Below are positions 42,098 to 50,948 of a stretch of 64,000 bases of DNA, piece after piece. The position numbers were made by a program, and so were the translations under genes. The DNA lies in NCBI GenBank assembly GCA_019638495.1, contig JAHBTQ010000008.1, positions 62,001 through 126,000 of the forward strand, written 5' to 3'. How positions within the stretch are numbered: the stretch's first letter is position 1; every line of letters starts with the position of its first letter. The DNA comes from Taibaiella sp. (GTDB lineage Bacteria; Bacteroidota; Bacteroidia; Chitinophagales; Chitinophagaceae). The notes under the pieces were generated by a model. That model worked only from the letters and a program-made list of their open reading frames with translations. It did no database searches and was not told the DNA's origin.

Positions 42098-43747
42098 TTA
42101 AATGGTCAAACCAAAGCGGTTTGCCGTATCGATAGCCTCGTCATATCCGGCATCGGCATGGCGAATAACACCCATTGCAGGGTCATTATGCAGCACACGA
42201 CGCAGACGGCGCTCGGCATCTTCCGTACCGTCTGCCACCACTACCATTCCAGCGTGGAGCGAATATCCCATGCCTACACCACCGCCATGGTGAAAAGATA
42301 CCCAGCTAGCACCACCAGCCGTGTTAATGAGTGCGTTCAATATTGGCCAGTCGGCAACAGCGTCACTACCGTCTTTCATTGCCTCCGTTTCGCGGTTTGG
42401 CGACGCTACCGATCCGGTGTCAAGGTGATCTCTGCCAATTACGATAGGCGCTTTTACTTTGCCGGTTTTTACAAGGTCATTGAATAATAGCCCTGCCTTT
42501 TCACGGTCGCCCATTCCCAACCAGCAGATACGTGCAGGCAAGCCCTGGAAAGCGATACGTTCGCGTGCCATGGTAAGCCAACGGTGAAGGCCTTTGTTAT
42601 CAGGAAACAGCTCCATGAGCGCTTTGTCTGTAGTATAGATATCCTCAGGGTCGCCACTTAGTGCTACCCAGCGGAATGGCCCCTTACCCTCGCAGAAAAG
42701 AGGGCGAATGTATGCCGGTACAAACCCCGGAAAATTAAATGCGTTTGCAACTCCGCGTTTGTCGTGTGCCTGACCGCGAAGGTTATTACCATAATCGAAT
42801 GTGATGGCGCCACGCTTCTGCAGCTCCAGCATCAGGCGCACATGATGCGCCATAGTGTCGAGTGAGCGACTGCTATATTCGTCAGGATTTGCAGTGCGCA
42901 GTGCATTTGCCTCGGCTACTGAGAGCCCTTCAGGGAAGTAACCAATCAACTCATCATGAGCAGATGTTTGATCAGTAAGTGTGTCCGGCGTAATGTTACG
43001 TTCTATGAGCCGTTGCAGCAGATCGACAACGTTGCAGCAAACACCAATAGAAATACGTTCCCCGTTCTTTTTTGCCTCCAGGGCCCAGTCAATGGCCTCG
43101 TCGATATTTGAAGACCATTTGTCCAGGTAACGCGTTTCAATACGCTTAAGTATGCGCCACTCCTCGATCTCTGCTGCAAGGCACACGCCTTCATTCATGG
43201 TGATAGCTAGCGGCTGAGCGCCACCCATGCCCCCAAGACCGGCCGTAACATTGAGGGTACCCTTAAGCGTTCCGTTGTAGTGCTTGTCAGCGAGTGACAA
43301 ATAGGTTTCATATGTCCCCTGCACGATACCCTGTGAGCCAATATATATCCAGCTACCGGCGGTCATCTGACCGTACATCATAAGCCCCTTTGCTTCGAGC
43401 TCGCGAAAATGCTCCCATGTAGCCCAGCGGCCTACCAGGTTACTGTTAGCAATGAGTACCCGAGGTGCGTCTTTGTGCGAGCGTAAAACGCCTACAGGCT
43501 TACCACTCTGCACCATGAGCGTCTCATCTTCTTCAAGGTTTCGCAAGCACTCAAGTATCTTATCAAAGCTCTCCCAATTCCTGGCTGCCTTGCCTATTCC
43601 ACCATATACAACAAGGTCTTCCGGGCGCTCGGCCACTTCCGGGTCCAGGTTATTCTGAATCATCCTATAGGCTGCCTCAGCAACCCAGTTCTTACAATTA
43701 AGCTTTGAGCCGCGTGGGGCCGTAATAATCCTATGCTGTGTGGTCAT
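42098..43747 (-). CDS. hutU: Urocanate hydratase
   Basis: The ATG at 43747 gives MTTQHRIITAPRGSKLNCKN, the family start; the frame extends to 43843 but overlaps the preceding LytTR gene and is not conserved. The 549-aa product converts urocanate to imidazolone propionate in histidine degradation, with bound NAD. Signature elements: YGGIGKAARNW (about 50-60), QSGKPVGVLRSHKDAPRVLI (about 79-98), MTAGSWIYIGSQGIVQGTYE, LNVTAGLGGMGGAQPLA, and near the end INTAGGASWVSFHHGGGVGM. The other hut genes (hutH, hutI, hutG) are not in the window, which is unusual for the pathway. It follows the LytS/LytTR pair by 76 bases on the same strand. Confidence 0.97.
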   Translation of the reverse strand: MTTQHRIITAPRGSKLNCKNWVAEAAYRMIQNNLDPEVAERPEDLVVYGGIGKAARNWESFDKILECLRNLEEDETLMVQSGKPVGVLRSHKDAPRVLIANSNLVGRWATWEHFRELEAKGLMMYGQMTAGSWIYIGSQGIVQGTYETYLSLADKHYNGTLKGTLNVTAGLGGMGGAQPLAITMNEGVCLAAEIEEWRILKRIETRYLDKWSSNIDEAIDWALEAKKNGERISIGVCCNVVDLLQRLIERNITPDTLTDQTSAHDELIGYFPEGLSVAEANALRTANPDEYSSRSLDTMAHHVRLMLELQKRGAITFDYGNNLRGQAHDKRGVANAFNFPGFVPAYIRPLFCEGKGPFRWVALSGDPEDIYTTDKALMELFPDNKGLHRWLTMARERIAFQGLPARICWLGMGDREKAGLLFNDLVKTGKVKAPIVIGRDHLDTGSVASPNRETEAMKDGSDAVADWPILNALINTAGGASWVSFHHGGGVGMGYSLHAGMVVVADGTEDAERRLRRVLHNDPAMGVIRHADAGYDEAIDTANRFGLTI

Positions 43748-43823
43748 AAAAAGTCGATGTTCCTGACCGGGCAAAGGTAAGATTTCGGGAACTAATGAAA
43801 TATAGATGTCCCCATTAGCACTA

Positions 43824-44525
43824 TTACGCCTTTTTGTCGCCAAAGCGGGCCATTACCTCATCATGGTATTGGGCACTAATGGGAATCTCCAGCTTGCCTA
43901 TGTGGGCGATCTTATTACGTACAAAGTCCACCTTCCTGAAGGGAACAATATAAGACCGGTGAATCCGAAGGAAATCGTTCTCCGGGAGTTGCTGGCAAAT
44001 TGTCTTCATGCTCATACGTACCAGCATGTACTTTCCATTTGTAAGGTATATCTTCAAATAGTTGTCCTGCCCCTCTATGTACAGGATATCGTCCAACAGA
44101 ATTTTGGTGATACTGTAATCGACCTTCACAAAAAGGTATTGCTGGGCACCCGGGTTTTTCTTATGCACGAAGTTGTGATACTCTTTCGCCTTCTCCACCG
44201 CCTTTACAAACCGCTCGTATTCAAATGGCTTCAATAAATAGTCCACAGCATTCAGATTAAACCCTTCAACCGCATATTCGGAATATCCGGTCGTAAAAAT
44301 TGCCATTATCTCCGGTGAAATAGACTTATAAAAATCGATACCAGAAATACCGGGCATATTGATATCTAAGAAAATCAGGTCAACCGGATTGTCTTTTAGA
44401 TAATCGTGTGCAAGCTGCGCCTTGGTGAAAGTGCGGAGAAGGGTAACATCATTAGTCCGGTTACAGAAATTCTTTATGATCTCCAGGGCTAACGGCTCAT
44501 CGTCTAGTGCTATGGCATTTATCAT
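43824..44525 (-). CDS. LytTR-family response regulator
   Basis: The 233-aa product has a receiver domain (MINAIALDDEPLALEIIKNF; phosphoacceptor Asp near residue 54 in IFLDINMPG; Thr/Lys switch residues in FTTGYSEYAV and YLLKPFEYER) and a LytTR DNA-binding domain from about 130 (YLFVKVDYSITKILLDDILY, MKTICQQLPENDFLRIHRSY then IVPFRKVD). It is paired with the LytS-like gene by a four-base ATGA overlap. Targets are unknown; LytTR regulators bind paired short repeats. It precedes hutU on the strand, which may or may not be functionally linked. Confidence 0.95.
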   Translation of the reverse strand: MINAIALDDEPLALEIIKNFCNRTNDVTLLRTFTKAQLAHDYLKDNPVDLIFLDINMPGISGIDFYKSISPEIMAIFTTGYSEYAVEGFNLNAVDYLLKPFEYERFVKAVEKAKEYHNFVHKKNPGAQQYLFVKVDYSITKILLDDILYIEGQDNYLKIYLTNGKYMLVRMSMKTICQQLPENDFLRIHRSYIVPFRKVDFVRNKIAHIGKLEIPISAQYHDEVMARFGDKKA

Positions 44526-45499
44526 GATAGCGCGATTCGTAGTGTTACTACAAAGATATGGCCATTGTCACTTAAATCAAGGTGGTGATTTGCTGGATAA
44601 TTCAGGTCCAGCTGAGCGCGCAATGTGGCAATATCGAATATCGCGCCAGCCTCTACTTGCGAGGCATTAGCACCGTCCACGGTCATAACCAGCTCATTAC
44701 CAGTGAATCGAATGCTTATAGACACCTGCGACGCATTTTCGTCCGCCAGCACAGCCTTCAATGCACCTTCTACCAAGGGCACTAATAAAAAACGGGGGAA
44801 ATCGATCGCAGGAACTTCGCCATCAACCGAAAAGATACAAACCAGGTCAGGCGACAAGCGCATTTTCTCCAGGTCTACATAGTTCTGCAGGAACTCAATC
44901 TCTTTTTTCAACGGCACCATATTAGCCTCTTCCTCCATTGTGTAGCGCAATGCTTGCGAGAGTTTGACGATCGCTGCAGGCACAAAATCTGACTTAACAA
45001 GCGAGAGCGCATAGATGCTATTAAGCGTATTGAAAAGAATGTGCGGATTTAGCCGCTGGGTTACCACCGCCATCTTTCGTTTCCACCGCTCTTCGCGTAT
45101 GCGACGCCAAAGATCTGCAAGGCAAAGAATGAAGGATGCGAGGTAGACAATAAGGAACATGAACAGATTGAAACTGTTCCCCAACGGAGAGAACCAAGGG
45201 CCACCGGATTCGAAATGCGGTCTCTGCAAATAATTCAACAACACAAAAACAACAAAGGCACAGACGGCAGAAACCGCGAAAGCCTTGTAGCGCCTGCGGA
45301 AATACAAACGCGGAATTGCATATAGATAGTTGAAGTAAAAGACAAGCAGGAGTAATAAAGCGTTTGTCCACCTTGGTGTCTCTGCCAGATCCCGAAAAAT
45401 GCCCAGGAATCCTTCACCTTGCCTGCGCGGATTGAAAGTGGCGGGAAGCGAAAGAAAAATGAGCCAGCACAGCACATGAAGCGACAGCACCACCGGCAA
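44522..45499 (-). CDS. LytS-type sensor histidine kinase homologue with degenerate ATP-binding site
   Basis: The 325-aa product has four transmembrane segments (about 3-19, 47-62, 73-90, 108-128) and then the His_kinase region with LNPHILFNTLNSIYALS (His near 153; usually NPHFLFN). The ATPase half is abnormal: the usual P-L-V-E-N-A-I-K-H-G is PLVEGALKAVLAD (Asn replaced by Gly), and no G-x-G-L-x-N is present (instead AGAIFDIATLRAQLDLN). The frame has no ATG; it starts at a TTG (45499), or up to 17 codons earlier at a CTG. The degeneration suggests a pseudokinase partner or inactive sensor, but the intact LytTR gene and ATGA overlap argue that the pair is still used. Confidence 0.82.
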   Translation of the reverse strand: MPVVLSLHVLCWLIFLSLPATFNPRRQGEGFLGIFRDLAETPRWTNALLLLLVFYFNYLYAIPRLYFRRRYKAFAVSAVCAFVVFVLLNYLQRPHFESGGPWFSPLGNSFNLFMFLIVYLASFILCLADLWRRIREERWKRKMAVVTQRLNPHILFNTLNSIYALSLVKSDFVPAAIVKLSQALRYTMEEEANMVPLKKEIEFLQNYVDLEKMRLSPDLVCIFSVDGEVPAIDFPRFLLVPLVEGALKAVLADENASQVSISIRFTGNELVMTVDGANASQVEAGAIFDIATLRAQLDLNYPANHHLDLSDNGHIFVVTLRIALS

Positions 45500-45619
45500 G
45501 AGGCGGTTGCGTGTATCGAAAAGCGAAGACGGTTTCAGATTTTTCAGCTCACCAACTTACAGAATGCGATGGTAAACAGAAATTAGATGTGGCGATTTGA
45601 AGTATTTAAGGGGTGAAAC

Positions 45620-45650
45620 AAAAAAGGGGACGAAATGCGCCCCCTTTTAT
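45620..45650 (-). terminator. Terminator of the 45668 T9SS gene
   Basis: On the minus strand AAAAGGGGGCG and CGTCCCCTTTT pair around a short loop, followed by a T run. Confidence 0.75.
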
Positions 45651-45667
45651 AAACCCTCATCATCAGT

Positions 45668-47425
45668 CTATTCCTTAACAAACTTCGCAGTTGTATAAAA
45701 ATCAGCACCTGAAAGCCTGATCGTGTAGAATCCCTTTGGCAAAGCCTCAACGGAAAGTGAATTATTTACCGGGCTTACGGTACTAACCAGCTTACCGGCA
45801 AGGTTGTATATGCTCGCTGATGTAACGGTTCCACCCGATCCAAAATGCAATGTATTGGAAACAGGGTTGGGATAAACTGAAAGCCCGGTGTTTGATGCTA
45901 CGGGGGTCACCCGGGTGGAGCCAAATGTATTGTCAGTGACCATAAACGGACTGAGCGAAGTTATGCCCGTACGGGAAATTGCATACATACTGCCTGAAGC
46001 CATAGCCGATGAAGTCATATGGCTGTCCCAGGCGCCTGAGGTGTAGTGAGAGATATAGGCGTTTGAGCGGTCAAAGCCGTTAACTTCCATAGAGGCATCC
46101 CACATTACCCACATATCGTAGTTTATGGCAGAGGTAGCAGTAGTGCTGACAAACCATGTGCTACTTACCATAGCCTCAGAGGAAGAGAGCAGAGCACCAG
46201 TCGTTCCATCAGTATAAACTGCACCTGTCACATTTACGCCAACATCACCCGTAGCAGATCCGGAGTTAGCATGAAGAATGACCGGTGAAAAGTGGGATGC
46301 AGTACCCACCTTAAAGGTATCGGTGGAACTGGCTGCCAGGGTCATCATAAGCTTACCTGAACCATCGGCAATTACATAACTGGAAGCAGATCCGCCCATC
46401 AACATGCCCCCGGTATTGATGTGCAAATCGTTTGAACCAAGCACTAGTTTGCCATTTTGCAGGTTCAGCGTTCCCGCAAGCGTCAAAGAGGTACCTAACG
46501 AAGCAGTAGCACTGCTGCTACCCATGTTTAGAGTAAGATCATGTAGCGCATTGCCTGAACCGGTAAAGGTCAGCATGCCAGTTAGCGAAGATGTACTCAT
46601 AATAGTGAGGTCTGAAGTGGTACTGCCGGCGAGCATGCCACTACCTGTAGTAATGAGGTTACCTCCCATCCCGATAGTGAGCTCATGACCATTGAGTGCG
46701 AGCGTGCCTGACGACAATGTAAGGTTTCCGCTAACGGACAGGTCTCCCGACATTGTAACCGCACCCGGCAGATTTACCGTAACATTATCCAGGCCGCTAC
46801 CGGTAAGTTCGACACCGGTGGTGACTGAAGCAGAAGTGTACACGACGCTGTAAACGCTATCCAGATGCAGCATTGCAGTGCCTGATGACGCAATGGTGCC
46901 GCCTGACAAGGTAACCATGCTGTTATTGTAAAGTGTAAAGTTTCCATCGGTGAGATTGAGCGAGCCAGAAGCAAGATGTAAATGGTTGCGCACCCAAATG
47001 GAGGCTGCTGTGCCAATATTAGCCCCAACCGATGTAAAGTCATTAGCGTAGAGCATACCGGTGAAAGAATAGCCAGAACTGAGACCAACTGACATACTAT
47101 CTACGTCTATTGTTCCCGACCCGGAAAGCGCACCGGAAGTAACAACAAGAGCAGTAGAGCCTGAGGATACCAACGAGCCGTTCACCATGAGAGACGAAGA
47201 CCCGGAGAACACAGCATCTGCATCAAGAACAACATCAATTCCACTAGGAATAATGACAACATCGGAACTTATAAGCGAACCCGGTATGAGACCACCCCAA
47301 GTAGAAGCCGAAGAAAAATTACCGGATGCGATGGCGGTAAAAATGGTTGCCCGCGATGCGGAAAATGCGAATGCTGCACAAGCGGTTACCAATAGTTTGC
47401 GAAAGATAGATTTCATGTTTGCCAT
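45668..47425 (-). CDS. Secreted repetitive adhesin-like protein with T9SS type-A sorting domain
   Basis: The ATG at 47425 (or 47416) gives MANMKSIFRKLLVTACAAFAFS, a signal peptide. The 585-aa product is almost wholly a Ser/Gly/Thr-rich parallel beta-helix with repeats of the form G-x-L-x-L-x-x-G-x-L-x-L/I-x-x (SVSGNLTLSSGTLALNGHEL, TSLTLAGTLNLQNGKLVLGS, NDLHINTGGML), resembling the filamentous-haemagglutinin or choice-of-anchor beta-helix found in G8-like secreted proteins. There follows a beta-rich domain (STWFVSTTATSAINYDMWVM) and a T9SS type-A domain (SVYPNPVSNTLHFG ... ADFYTTAKFVKE). Surface-exposed, probably carbohydrate-binding or adhesive. It shares a 16-base leader with the T9SS gene at 30990. 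Confidence 0.85.
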   Translation of the reverse strand: MANMKSIFRKLLVTACAAFAFSASRATIFTAIASGNFSSASTWGGLIPGSLISSDVVIIPSGIDVVLDADAVFSGSSSLMVNGSLVSSGSTALVVTSGALSGSGTIDVDSMSVGLSSGYSFTGMLYANDFTSVGANIGTAASIWVRNHLHLASGSLNLTDGNFTLYNNSMVTLSGGTIASSGTAMLHLDSVYSVVYTSASVTTGVELTGSGLDNVTVNLPGAVTMSGDLSVSGNLTLSSGTLALNGHELTIGMGGNLITTGSGMLAGSTTSDLTIMSTSSLTGMLTFTGSGNALHDLTLNMGSSSATASLGTSLTLAGTLNLQNGKLVLGSNDLHINTGGMLMGGSASSYVIADGSGKLMMTLAASSTDTFKVGTASHFSPVILHANSGSATGDVGVNVTGAVYTDGTTGALLSSSEAMVSSTWFVSTTATSAINYDMWVMWDASMEVNGFDRSNAYISHYTSGAWDSHMTSSAMASGSMYAISRTGITSLSPFMVTDNTFGSTRVTPVASNTGLSVYPNPVSNTLHFGSGGTVTSASIYNLAGKLVSTVSPVNNSLSVEALPKGFYTIRLSGADFYTTAKFVKE

Positions 47426-47703
47426 AGGTTTGTGTTTTTGCATTATTAGATTTTCGCAAACTGCGGCAAAAACCAAACCAAGGCGCCTGAAAATGCCTTA
47501 CATTCTTCCCACCTGCTGCTGAGTAAGGCGATTCAACGCAGGCTGCCTTAACAAATCATGCGGGTATACAGCGCAGAATCGCTAAAGAGCGCATACCGAT
47601 TTTAACAGTTGGGCAGCATTATAACGTTGAGAACGCAGACTTTAGCCTCGCCCCGGTATTCGAATCGCGGGTAGCAAAAGAGTTCGTGTAGAAATCACTC
47701 CAC

Positions 47704-47732
47704 AAAAAAGGGGGCTAAAAAGCCCCCTAATT
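47704..47732 (-). terminator. Terminator of the metalloprotease gene
   Basis: On the minus strand TTAGGGGGCT and AGCCCCCTTTTTT form an 8-bp stem with a 4-base loop and a T run. Confidence 0.9.
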
Positions 47733-47754
47733 AATGATCGGATGAATTGAGATA

Positions 47755-50091
47755 TTAGTTCTTCAGCAGCGACCCTGTCTGAACATTGCTGCCTGCCACG
47801 ACACGGTAGAAGTAAACACCTGCAGGCAAGTCTGTCGCTGAAATTGTGTTCATCTTGTCAGCAGTAAGCGTCAGTGAGCGAGAAACGCGGCCATCAGCCG
47901 AGTATAGATGGAAACTCACCTCTTCTGTAGACTCCCCTGTCAAAGTAACGTACCAGTCACCATTTGTTGGGTTCGGGAAGATGTCGATGTTGCGTGAATT
48001 TCCATTTTCACCTACCAGCGAAATAGACCCTGCGGGGTAGAACATACCGCCACCGCCAATATAGTCAGTCTGCAGATAAGCCACAATTGTGCTACCGGTG
48101 ATATATGGATAACGAATCCACTTACCTGTTCCGGTACCCGCTGTGCTGTAAGTGTTTGTCTTGATGTCAGTGGAACCTCCGCTGGCAAACGAAGCAGAAG
48201 GATCGGCACTTACCGGACTTTTTACTACATAAGTTCTAAAGCCGGAAAGAGGCGCAGTAGGCCCAGGTGCACTTCCATTAACGTCAGTAGTATCTGCGCC
48301 CATGAATGGGAAACCGATGCTGACCGGGCTTGTAGCGCTTACAGTAGACGCGCCAACCGGTTTCAGCGACCAGTAACGACGCATAGCATAGTTGCTACCT
48401 GCAGGAGCCACACCGCCCGTACCTGATGGAAACGAAATGTTGTAACCTGTGCCTCCGCCATAACCGGACATTGTTGTTGTAGACACTGAAAATCCGGTAT
48501 CGTTCAAACCGCCAATGTCATTACCATTCTTTTTTATAAGCAACACCAGCGTATCATCTGTATGGTCAGCAGTGTTCGCATCCTTCCAATAGTAAGTGAT
48601 ACCTGTATTGAGGTCTGTACATTCTTTGTTAGCCGTTACCTTACGGTTCGCCACGGCGAGGCCGGTATTTGGATTGTACACATTACCGCAAAGTGAGCCA
48701 GAATTCCTTAACGTGTAACGAATGGTATCTCCAGGCTGGGGCCCGAAACCCTTGGTGAAGTTAACACCCACACTTTGCAAGTGACAGTAGCTCATAATAG
48801 TGCCACCACCTACAGGATAAAGCGGAGACGGATTAGCGCAAGTCCCCTCCTTGGTATAGCACAAGTCTATTACAGTGTTACGTGCCGGAGGATTCCAGCA
48901 ACAACGGTGGGTGTGAGGAGAACCAAGGTTATGTCCCATCTCATGGGTAGTGGCATTTACGTCCCAGCTATAAGTAGGAATAGTTGGCACAGAAAGAGAC
49001 GTGCTGTTATCGATATTACAAAACGCATATGCGCCACCTGAATCCCATGGGCGATAATCAGCACACAACACATTCAGCCACGCAATTCCGCCCATAGATC
49101 CACCCTTGGTGGTAAGAAGCATCGCAAGGTCACATCCGTGCATAGTAGACTGTGTAACCCAGCCAAACTTAGTAAGCCAGCGTGCAGAATTATTAGTTGG
49201 CAGTGTCTGGTACTGATCGGTAGCAGTGTTTACCTGTACATACTTCAGCACCGTCATGATACCTTCATTCTTGTACAGCGAGCTTATGTTATTGTAAAGA
49301 GAAGTAATGTAGTTCGTGCAGTTAGTGGTGCTGGAACCTTTCTTCTGGTACATAGCAAAGTCAGCAACCATAAAGCTGCGCACTTCCTTGCAGCTCATAT
49401 ACTCTTTGCCATTGAACGTAGTGGTGGTTTTAGCTGCAGGACCATTAAATACATTATTCTCAGGAAGTTCGTCGGCCATACAAAGCGCCGCCTTGTCTTT
49501 GATAGTAAGATCGTTATCGTTATAGCATATGTAATGTGGGTTGTAGTCATAAGACTTGCCTACCATGCTATTAGGCACCACAACGAAGTTCCCTACGTTT
49601 GCAATAGAAAAAATGCCATAAACTTCATTGTTGAAAAAAGAGAAAGCTACAAGAGAGCCGGGATAGCCGCGAACCACACCACGATAATAGAGGCCCGGTG
49701 TGTAGCTGACCTTACGATCTTCGTTGTTTGCGCCCATTTCGTGCACTTCAAAATCATTGGTAAGGAAATCGTAACGCGCCAGCTCCAGGGTATAGGTCAT
49801 GCCGTCCGGACCTGGAACTATGAGATTGATTGCGGTAGTCTTCTGCTTCATCAATGCGGCAACAGCGGTATAGTCAATTGACAGGGGCTGCACCTTGGTC
49901 ACGTTTTTGAGGAGGTCAGTCTGATCAAAGTTGTTGTCTGGCTGCCATATGTTACTTACTGTGACAAATGTATTCGTGGTTTTTACCCGGTCGATAAATC
50001 CCTCAATGTTTGTCTTCCCTTTTGCGCTGATAAGGCCTGGGTACATGAAAAGCACTGCTGCAATACTTTTCAGTATCAATCTCTTTAGCAT
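47755..50091 (-). CDS. Secreted zinc metalloprotease (M12B-like reprolysin) with T9SS type-A sorting domain
   Basis: The 778-aa product has a signal peptide (1-23) and a propeptide-like region to about 220. The catalytic domain runs from about 240 to 450 and holds the extended zinc motif TTHEMGHNLGSPHTHR (near 380-395), with three His ligands and Glu base, and the Met-turn TIMSYCH near 432. Two conserved Cys pairs follow. A beta-sandwich region (about 460-690) contains NRKVTANKECTDLN and AMRRYWSLKPVG. The last 80 residues are a T9SS type-A domain (DIFPNPTNGDWYVTL ... GSLLKN). It is likely a secreted protease anchored outside the cell. It diverges from the tetR gene at 50271. Confidence 0.9.
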   Translation of the reverse strand: MLKRLILKSIAAVLFMYPGLISAKGKTNIEGFIDRVKTTNTFVTVSNIWQPDNNFDQTDLLKNVTKVQPLSIDYTAVAALMKQKTTAINLIVPGPDGMTYTLELARYDFLTNDFEVHEMGANNEDRKVSYTPGLYYRGVVRGYPGSLVAFSFFNNEVYGIFSIANVGNFVVVPNSMVGKSYDYNPHYICYNDNDLTIKDKAALCMADELPENNVFNGPAAKTTTTFNGKEYMSCKEVRSFMVADFAMYQKKGSSTTNCTNYITSLYNNISSLYKNEGIMTVLKYVQVNTATDQYQTLPTNNSARWLTKFGWVTQSTMHGCDLAMLLTTKGGSMGGIAWLNVLCADYRPWDSGGAYAFCNIDNSTSLSVPTIPTYSWDVNATTHEMGHNLGSPHTHRCCWNPPARNTVIDLCYTKEGTCANPSPLYPVGGGTIMSYCHLQSVGVNFTKGFGPQPGDTIRYTLRNSGSLCGNVYNPNTGLAVANRKVTANKECTDLNTGITYYWKDANTADHTDDTLVLLIKKNGNDIGGLNDTGFSVSTTTMSGYGGGTGYNISFPSGTGGVAPAGSNYAMRRYWSLKPVGASTVSATSPVSIGFPFMGADTTDVNGSAPGPTAPLSGFRTYVVKSPVSADPSASFASGGSTDIKTNTYSTAGTGTGKWIRYPYITGSTIVAYLQTDYIGGGGMFYPAGSISLVGENGNSRNIDIFPNPTNGDWYVTLTGESTEEVSFHLYSADGRVSRSLTLTADKMNTISATDLPAGVYFYRVVAGSNVQTGSLLKN

Positions 50092-50214
50092 TGTTCTAAA
50101 AGCGGTTTGAAATTAGCAATTCTTCAAAGGTAAGGAATTTAGATGTTCGAAACGCAAAAACACATTAAACTTATCAGTGAATCAATCAGTTATACGGAGG
50201 AAAGGAAAAAATTC

Positions 50215-50226
50215 AATCATTTGATT
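50215..50226. promoter_or_regulatory. Candidate operator AATCATTTGATT
   Basis: AATCA-TT-TGATT is a perfect inverted repeat 7 bases before the -33 element of the tetR operon. TetR-type repressors bind such sites; binding is inference. Confidence 0.35.
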
Positions 50227-50232
50227 AAATAG

Positions 50233-50266
50233 TTTGTTTAAATCACAAAAACTGTTCCTAACTTTG
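50233..50266 (+). promoter_or_regulatory. Promoter of the tetR export operon
   Basis: TTTG at 50233-50236, 22 bases spacer, and TAACTTTG at 50259-50266 match the phylum's promoter pattern. The TetR ATG begins 4 bases after the -7 box, so the message is probably leaderless or nearly so. Confidence 0.7.
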
Positions 50267-50270
50267 CAGC

Positions 50271-50948
50271 ATGGCAGGTCCGGAAAAATCGGAATCAAAA
50301 GAAAGCACAGAGGCCAAGATAAAGGAAGCTGCAAGGCGCGTCTTTACCGAAAAAGGCTATGCTGCCACGCGTACGCGTGACATTGCAGAAGCTTCGGGAT
50401 ATAACCTTGCGCTTATCAATTACTACTTCCGCAGCAAGGAGAAGCTCTTTGATCTGATAATGTTGGAAGAGCTGCAACTATTCATACATAGTATTGCACA
50501 AATTGCAGATAACCGTGAAACAAGCCTGATAGAAAAAGTGGAGCTACTGGCAAGTCACTACATAGAGATGCTTATTGCCAACCCTGGGCTACCGCTCTTT
50601 ATAATGAACGAGATAAACCGGGACCCGGGGAAATTTGTAGCGAAGCTTGGTGTCGACAAAAGGAAATCTCCACCACATATAGTTATTCAATGGCAAGCTT
50701 ATACCGGCGATACCAATCCGGCCAACGCTATGCACCTTTTTATCAATCTTATTTCCATGACCGTGTTCCCATTTATTGCAGCACCTCTATTGCGAAACAG
50801 GACAGGCATGTCAACAACGCAGTTTTTCGCACTAATGGAAGAAAGAAAGAAGCTAATACCTATGTGGGTGAAGCAGATGATAGAGGAATCTGCACAACAG
50901 GGAAGCACCACTGCAAACAAACCAAGCCGCAAGAAAGAAAGAAAATGA
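50271..50948 (+). CDS. TetR-family transcriptional regulator
   Basis: The 225-aa product has the N-terminal TetR helix-turn-helix (about 15-62): KIKEAARRVFTEKGYAATR and TRDIAEASGYNLALINYYFR then SKEKLFDLIM. The C-terminal domain, longer than usual by a basic tail TTANKPSRKKERK, binds an unknown ligand. It is the first gene of a five-gene operon ending at 55292 and overlaps the tolC-like gene by three bases (ATGA), so it likely represses its own transcription and that of the export system. Confidence 0.93.
   Translation: MAGPEKSESKESTEAKIKEAARRVFTEKGYAATRTRDIAEASGYNLALINYYFRSKEKLFDLIMLEELQLFIHSIAQIADNRETSLIEKVELLASHYIEMLIANPGLPLFIMNEINRDPGKFVAKLGVDKRKSPPHIVIQWQAYTGDTNPANAMHLFINLISMTVFPFIAAPLLRNRTGMSTTQFFALMEERKKLIPMWVKQMIEESAQQGSTTANKPSRKKERK

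Noticed and set aside
43748..43843. N-terminal extension of urocanate hydratase
   Set aside because: It would overlap the LytTR gene by 20 bases and does not resemble the family; the ATG at 43747 gives the expected start.
47640..47675. tRNA T-arm-like sequence around GGTATTCGAATC
   Set aside because: Arms beside the TTCGAAT loop do not pair, and no acceptor, D or anticodon stems can be built around it.
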